In this document: piece after piece, positions 59,401 through 64,000 of the stretch | Layout: every line of letters begins with the position of its first letter | Numbering within the stretch: the stretch's first letter is position 1 | Assembly (NCBI RefSeq): GCF_900324465.2 | Contig: NC_046618.1 | Span: forward strand, 12,893,063-12,957,062 | Origin: Anabas testudineus | Taxonomy: Eukaryota; Chordata; Actinopteri; Anabantiformes; Anabantidae | Direction: 5' to 3' | Length of the DNA stretch: 64,000 bases | The notes under the pieces: generated by a model | Told to the model about the DNA's origin: nothing | What the model saw: the letters and a program-made list of their open reading frames with translations, nothing else | Databases searched by the model: none | Made by a program: the position numbers and the translations under genes

Positions 59401-62400
59401 AGTGTTTAAAGGGCATAGTGGACAAATAATTTGTTTTTTTATTAAAGTTTAAAAAGTCTCATAAAAACACAAAATTTCTTAAACTGAATGACTAGTTAAC
59501 ACCTGTAGCCAATATTGATTCGGTATGTGCTTGTACACAAAATTAAACAAACAAACACAAGGCTAAATGTAAATGAATACAACTTAAGTCTGAATCAAGA
59601 CACATACATGCTTGTTGTTTGTTAAAATAAGTGAATTTCACCATTATGAAACTATTACCTGAAACAAAAGGGGCCAGTATCATACTCCTCCAGGTTCTGG
59701 AGAAACTGGAAATCTAAGGAGAAAATAAAATCACTAAAGAGGAAAAACAGCCTTAAGCCTCTCCATACCGACACTAAATCTACTGCGTCACATTTTAGCA
59801 GTATTGATTGCAAGTCTTCCAACATCTGCTCCAGGATGTTAAGTTGTCAGGTGGTAAAGAAGCATTTTAATTTTAAATGCAACATCTCTGGTTTGACTCC
59901 AGTCATAAACCCAAAATATAAATACACAACACATTGGCTTTAGTTTCTACCAACTATAAAGACATTTATAGTATTCACTGAAGTTTCATTTTACCTTTAA
60001 ATTAAACCGAAACGGTGGAAACGACCACAACAAGTATTTTATTGAACTCCATTTAACTCCCTGGCCTGATTTTGGTCACAAAACCACAATGATCATACAC
60101 AACATGGCAATTTTGCACAGGCTGTGGTGCAGGTTGCAGTGGTAATGTTTTGCTGTGTCTTAGCAACAGTAAAGGCCTTATATGGTTTACATAACTAAAC
60201 AGAGGACATGACAACTACATTTACATTTCTCAATTCTCAAAATAAATGAACTAACCTCCCACAGAGCAGGAACAGCCACTGCTGCATCTAGCACCTTCTG
60301 GAGGTGGGTGATCTGAAGGAGCAGGATATAAGTTTGATTTTGCAACACATGGCACAGCTGTCTTCATTTAACATATTTACAGATGTCGAGAATAGCAGGG
60401 GTACATGAATTATCATGAATTAATACATGTAGTACATGAACTTTATAAGAATTAACAGCATCTCGTGTGTGTGGTAATGCAATAACAATACACTTATTAA
60501 TGCTCCAACGAATGTTATGTGAATCACCATGACATGCTGAGTAATTAATCATGTTTAGGTCATAGTTACAGTGGTGTAACTAACTATATTAGTATTCTGT
60601 TGTATTGCAAAAAGTAACCATCATTTACTCAGCATTATTTTATCATCAACTTCATATGTCATGATTCTTTCACACTTTGTATTCAAACATTTGATGTCAC
60701 ATTTTTAATAAAGCTAGTTTTTCTGTCTATTTACAAACAAACAAAAAAATAGGTAAATATACTTTGGATTTTAATCTTTTTAGTTATGTACAGTAAACAT
60801 GTTATTTTATATTTTATGTATCAATTAAGTTGATGTCTTCTTGCCTATTTAAGCTAACTCAGTCATAGTATTTATGATCCATCATTTAAATTATCATTCA
60901 AAGCCACCAAAGTAAATTTTCCACATATTGTAATCACATTAGTGGAGAAAGAAATGATGATCTATTTGCAAAATATAGATTAAATTGTGTTAAATTAAAT
61001 GTAGCTAAATTCCATGATTTGTAATAATGATTAACTAAGCATTTATCACGCTGCCGCTAAGCTTTATCACGATGCCATCATGTTTTTGATCGTCACGATA
61101 TAGACATGCTCCTACTATTTTCCAACACAGTCAAATGACATGATTGTTGATGGCAGTTTTGATGTATCTTGTTTCTTTGTAAAAGTGTTATTTATTTCTT
61201 ACCAATATGAAAATTTACTTTGTTGCCTTTGCAAGTATCAATTATTGTTAGTCAGTGTTATAAATGAGCTGTCTAAAGTGGTTTGTGAGTTTTAACATAT
61301 TACTGGCTGATACAAAATAACACAAAATGACAAAATGTGACAGAGACACAAACATGAAGAGGTCATGAATAAGTAATGGTTAGGTTGAAAGTACAACAGT
61401 TGGTGAAATGAAACCCAACACTGTGACTGTGGTGCTACAGTCAGGCTTGTGAAGTTGTGATAGTTCATGTTGTACTAAAAAAAAGACGTAATGTGTGAGT
61501 AAGATCATGTTTTCTTATTAGTATCAAAACGAACTGAACATGACAAAGTTTCTGATGCATGTCGCCTCACCAAGTTAAAGCCTAGCAGCTTCTGAAGTAG
61601 ACTGTTCCACAGTTGGGGGTCATACACCTGGTACTCCAAGCACAGGTCTGCCACTAATCGCACTGCCTGAGACAAACACACAAAACAAAAAAAGGCGTTT
61701 CAATTTGTCTCCTGTATGTAACATTTCTAACCTACTGAGCCAACTGACTCAAGTAGTTTTAATTATTTTCAAGTAGCACATACCTGTGGCTCATGACTGT
61801 GGTTCTTCCACAACCCCTTAACCAAACCCTCCTTGGGACTATTGACAAAAGACTGTACAGTGTAGGGGATGTTTAATGCCTCCAGTTGAGAGACAAAGAC
61901 GTAGCACTTCAGGTAATATCTGCATAAAAATATAAGTAAAAGAACCATTGATGTGTTATAAATGTTCCTTTACTTAACTTCAGTCCAAGTTATTACTGCA
62001 TTATTATTTTCAGTGGCTCTCACTGGATCTTGGTCCTGGGGATCTGTAGGCGAGCCTCCAGAGCGGCTGCATCAGCGAGGCGAACGAGACAAAGCAGCGC
62101 TCGAGTCCGATGGCAGAATGTCAGACGAGGCCCAGCAGTGCTGAGAGGCTAAAGAAGGAAATAAAAATAAAGACATTAGCCACTTTCTAAGGAAAGTCCA
62201 ATACTGACTCACTGGAATTTCATACTCACCCAGGTTTCAGCAGATAGGATAGGGTTTAGAAGACGGACAGCATCATCCACGGGGCAAGGCTGGAGCATGT
62301 ACACAACCCTGAGACCAGAAACAATTTGGTGTTACAACGCTACTCAATCACTGACAGACAGAAACTATCAACCTAATGTTGAGTAACATGAGGCTACATT

Positions 62401-64000
62401 TCTATAAGAGACAGGAAAATTTAATTTATTTGCCATTTAATACTTTTATACAAAAACTATTTGAACGTCGTGTTCACTCTACATTACATTTAATTGCGGA
62501 AGTATAATAGTAAATTTTAGTGATTTGTGATTATCTAGAAACTAGAAGAATCTAAAATGTGCTCACACATAAAATGCAATTTAAAAGTACTTACCTCATT
62601 AAGTCTGGATCCTCCTCAATGTTGCTGACACAGTCATAATTACCAATATCCTTTAAGAAACAACATGTTTTGTCAAAATTCTTCACAATGGACAAAGATT
62701 TGTGTTTTTCAAAATCAGCAGATTACAACAAAATGAACAGAAACTGAGACTGACTAACCTTGACAACAGCTGGGCCTGTTTTGCAGATCCATTTTTCCAA
62801 CATCATGTTACGGATCTTCAGAAGATCCACATTGTTGATTGTGGCTATTTCCTTAACCACAGCATGTATGTCTGAGACAGAGACAAATGATTCAATTAAA
62901 AAGACAGCAGCATAACAAACAACTGCATCACAGTTTAGTAAGTAGAAAGATAAAAATGTATAGCTGAAAGAGTGCTTACCTGGATAAGTCTGACCTCCCG
63001 AGTCTCTGTAGCGCTGCTCCACACTGCTGTGCTCATACAGAGCAACTATGAGTCTGGCTGGTAATCCAGTCAGTTTCAAATGCTCTGGGCTGTTCAGCTG
63101 ACTCGCTATCAGTGTGTTCTCCGTAGCTGAGCGCTGAAACTGTAGCTTCAGCTTGGACAGAAAGGTCTCCCCTCTGGCCCGTGCTGCCTCCTACTCGTGA
63201 TCAGAGGAGTAGATTAAAACCAACTAATATATCAAAAACGTTCTTTATAGATTCATCAGATTAGAGTAGTTGATACTGTATATTTTTGCAGCTGAAAACC
63301 ACAAACACTGACCTCAAGGTTTGGATCTTTCAGCCATGCATCCGCAAGGGCCAAACAGAACCTAAGGGACTGAGTCTTCTCGTGGCCTGTAGGGAGCAGG
63401 ATACAATTCAGTGCACATATACAAACATACCAAGCAGTGTAGTATAAGTGGTTAATCTGCTGGTCTGACCTGATGGAAGCTCTTGGGTGATCTTGTGGGC
63501 TGTGGCAGCCGCCCACTCTGGGCTCTGGATGCAGTGGATGTACTTCATCATGGTCTTGGCCACTGTGAAAGTTTCCTTGTTGTAGCCATGACCCTGACCC
63601 TTTTTCCTCTGTTCTAAGAGCAGAGGCTTCAGCTTCTTCTCAAACACGTGGTTGGCTGCTGACATGTATAACTTGTCAAGACTCACCTGGAATCAGAAAG
63701 GAAGGTTTGAATATCCTGTCAAGTCAAATTTGAGATCAAATTCTTTTAATCCTACTGAGTAGAGCTGGTTTTTAGATGACTACACGTTACCTTCAACAGC
63801 TTGCTGATTAGAAGAAGTGTAGGGAAAGTCTCTTCGCTGAGTTCGGGAGCTGAACAAAAAAAGAAATTAATTTCTGCAGTATTCTACAGTAATTATATAA
63901 TTTTTGTTTACTATATTTAGTTTACAAAATCAGCTACAGTTAGGTTCAGCAATAATTAATCTGACTCTGAACTATACTGGGTAACTCACAGATAATTTTC
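56458..64000 (-). CDS. KNTC1: Kinetochore-associated protein 1 (ROD), C-terminal part
   Basis: Partial gene, 5' part beyond the right edge. Visible exons from 5' to 3': 64000-63990 (partial), 63849-63791, 63686-63470, 63386-63313, 63190-62980, 62871-62759, 62650-62595, 62308-62230, 62148-62024, 61919-61784, 61666-61571, 60312-60256, 59713-59659, 59380-59317, 59002-58873, 58424-58335, 57765-57611, 56581-56458. All phases fit and encode about 613 residues ending LKVTDAEF. Identification rests on strongly KNTC1-like segments such as NIPYTVQSFVNSPKEGLVKG and VRLVADLCLEYQVYDPQLW, and on location next to HCAR as in human. The protein is the scaffold of the RZZ complex (ROD, ZW10, Zwilch), which recruits Spindly-dynein and MAD1-MAD2 to unattached kinetochores. 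This part belongs to the C-terminal helical region of the roughly 2200-residue protein. Introns are short to medium (the longest is 1.26 kb, 60313-61570). Confidence 0.92.
57155..57290. repeat. Teleost dispersed repeat fragment
   Basis: The block ACTTTTATCCAAAGCGACTT and the following AAGTGAGCTACAGGG, with a later GGTCTTGCCTAAGGACCC, form a cassette that I have seen repeatedly in teleost genomic sequence (SINE- or DNA-element-derived). It lies in the last intron of KNTC1. The exact family is not resolved. Confidence 0.5.
57555..57580. repeat. GT/G-rich simple sequence
   Basis: A short (TG)n run leads into a G run, just downstream of the penultimate KNTC1 exon donor. Confidence 0.8.

Noticed and set aside
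1-64000. tRNA, rRNA and snRNA genes
   Set aside because: No cloverleaf with A and B boxes, rRNA core or snRNA core was noticed in either strand by eye. A covariance-model scan would be needed to exclude short ones.

Overview
The window reads as vertebrate nuclear DNA, most likely from a teleost fish and probably a percomorph. The genes are split into many short exons with GT-AG introns. The proteins match vertebrate families throughout. The repeats are of fish type: a worn Tc1-like transposon, L2/CR1-like LINE pieces with their AATAAA tails, and abundant CA/GT microsatellites. The species call is inference; no species-specific marker was recognised.

Layout from left to right. Positions 1-5070 hold no gene I can name, only a Tc1-like element and what looks like the intron side of a minus-strand gene whose noncoding first exon abuts a CpG-rich promoter near 5.1-6.1 kb. 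MTRFR (plus, 9367-10071) encodes a mitochondrial ribosome-rescue factor. KMT5A (plus, 11571-14104) encodes the histone H4K20 monomethyltransferase and lies tail to tail with RILPL2 (minus, 15282-17068). RILPL2 is followed by its paralogue RILPL1 (minus, 18447-22318). HIP1R (minus, 24457-42430) is complete in 31 coding exons (1070 aa), with an 8.3-kb first intron that contains a LINE fossil. Two single-exon hydroxycarboxylic-acid-receptor (HCAR) genes follow on the plus strand (46804-47778 and 54179-55147). The right end is the last 18 coding exons of KNTC1 (minus), running off the window. All intron phases in MTRFR, KMT5A, RILPL2, RILPL1, HIP1R and the visible part of KNTC1 were checked by hand and fit.

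The gene set corresponds to human 12q24.31 (KNTC1-HCAR-HIP1R and MTRFR-KMT5A-RILPL2-RILPL1), but the human neighbours CDK2AP1, SBNO1, SNRNP35, DENR and CCDC62 are not seen between them. The products act in separate processes: mitochondrial translation rescue, chromatin and cell-cycle control, Rab and cilium trafficking, clathrin-actin coupling, metabolite sensing, and kinetochore checkpoint. They are neighbours rather than a pathway.

The most striking structure is between HIP1R and KNTC1. The whole interval from HIP1R intron 1 to the KNTC1 stop codon appears to have been duplicated in tandem. The order of matching landmarks is preserved in both copies, and a vestige of KNTC1 3' flank sits directly beside a vestige of HIP1R intron 1 near 51.5 kb. 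The flanks have diverged strongly, while most of the two HCAR reading frames is almost identical. The exception is a patch over TM6-ECL3. This suggests gene conversion with a spared patch in the ligand-pocket region. No undescribed mobile or defence-like system was seen.
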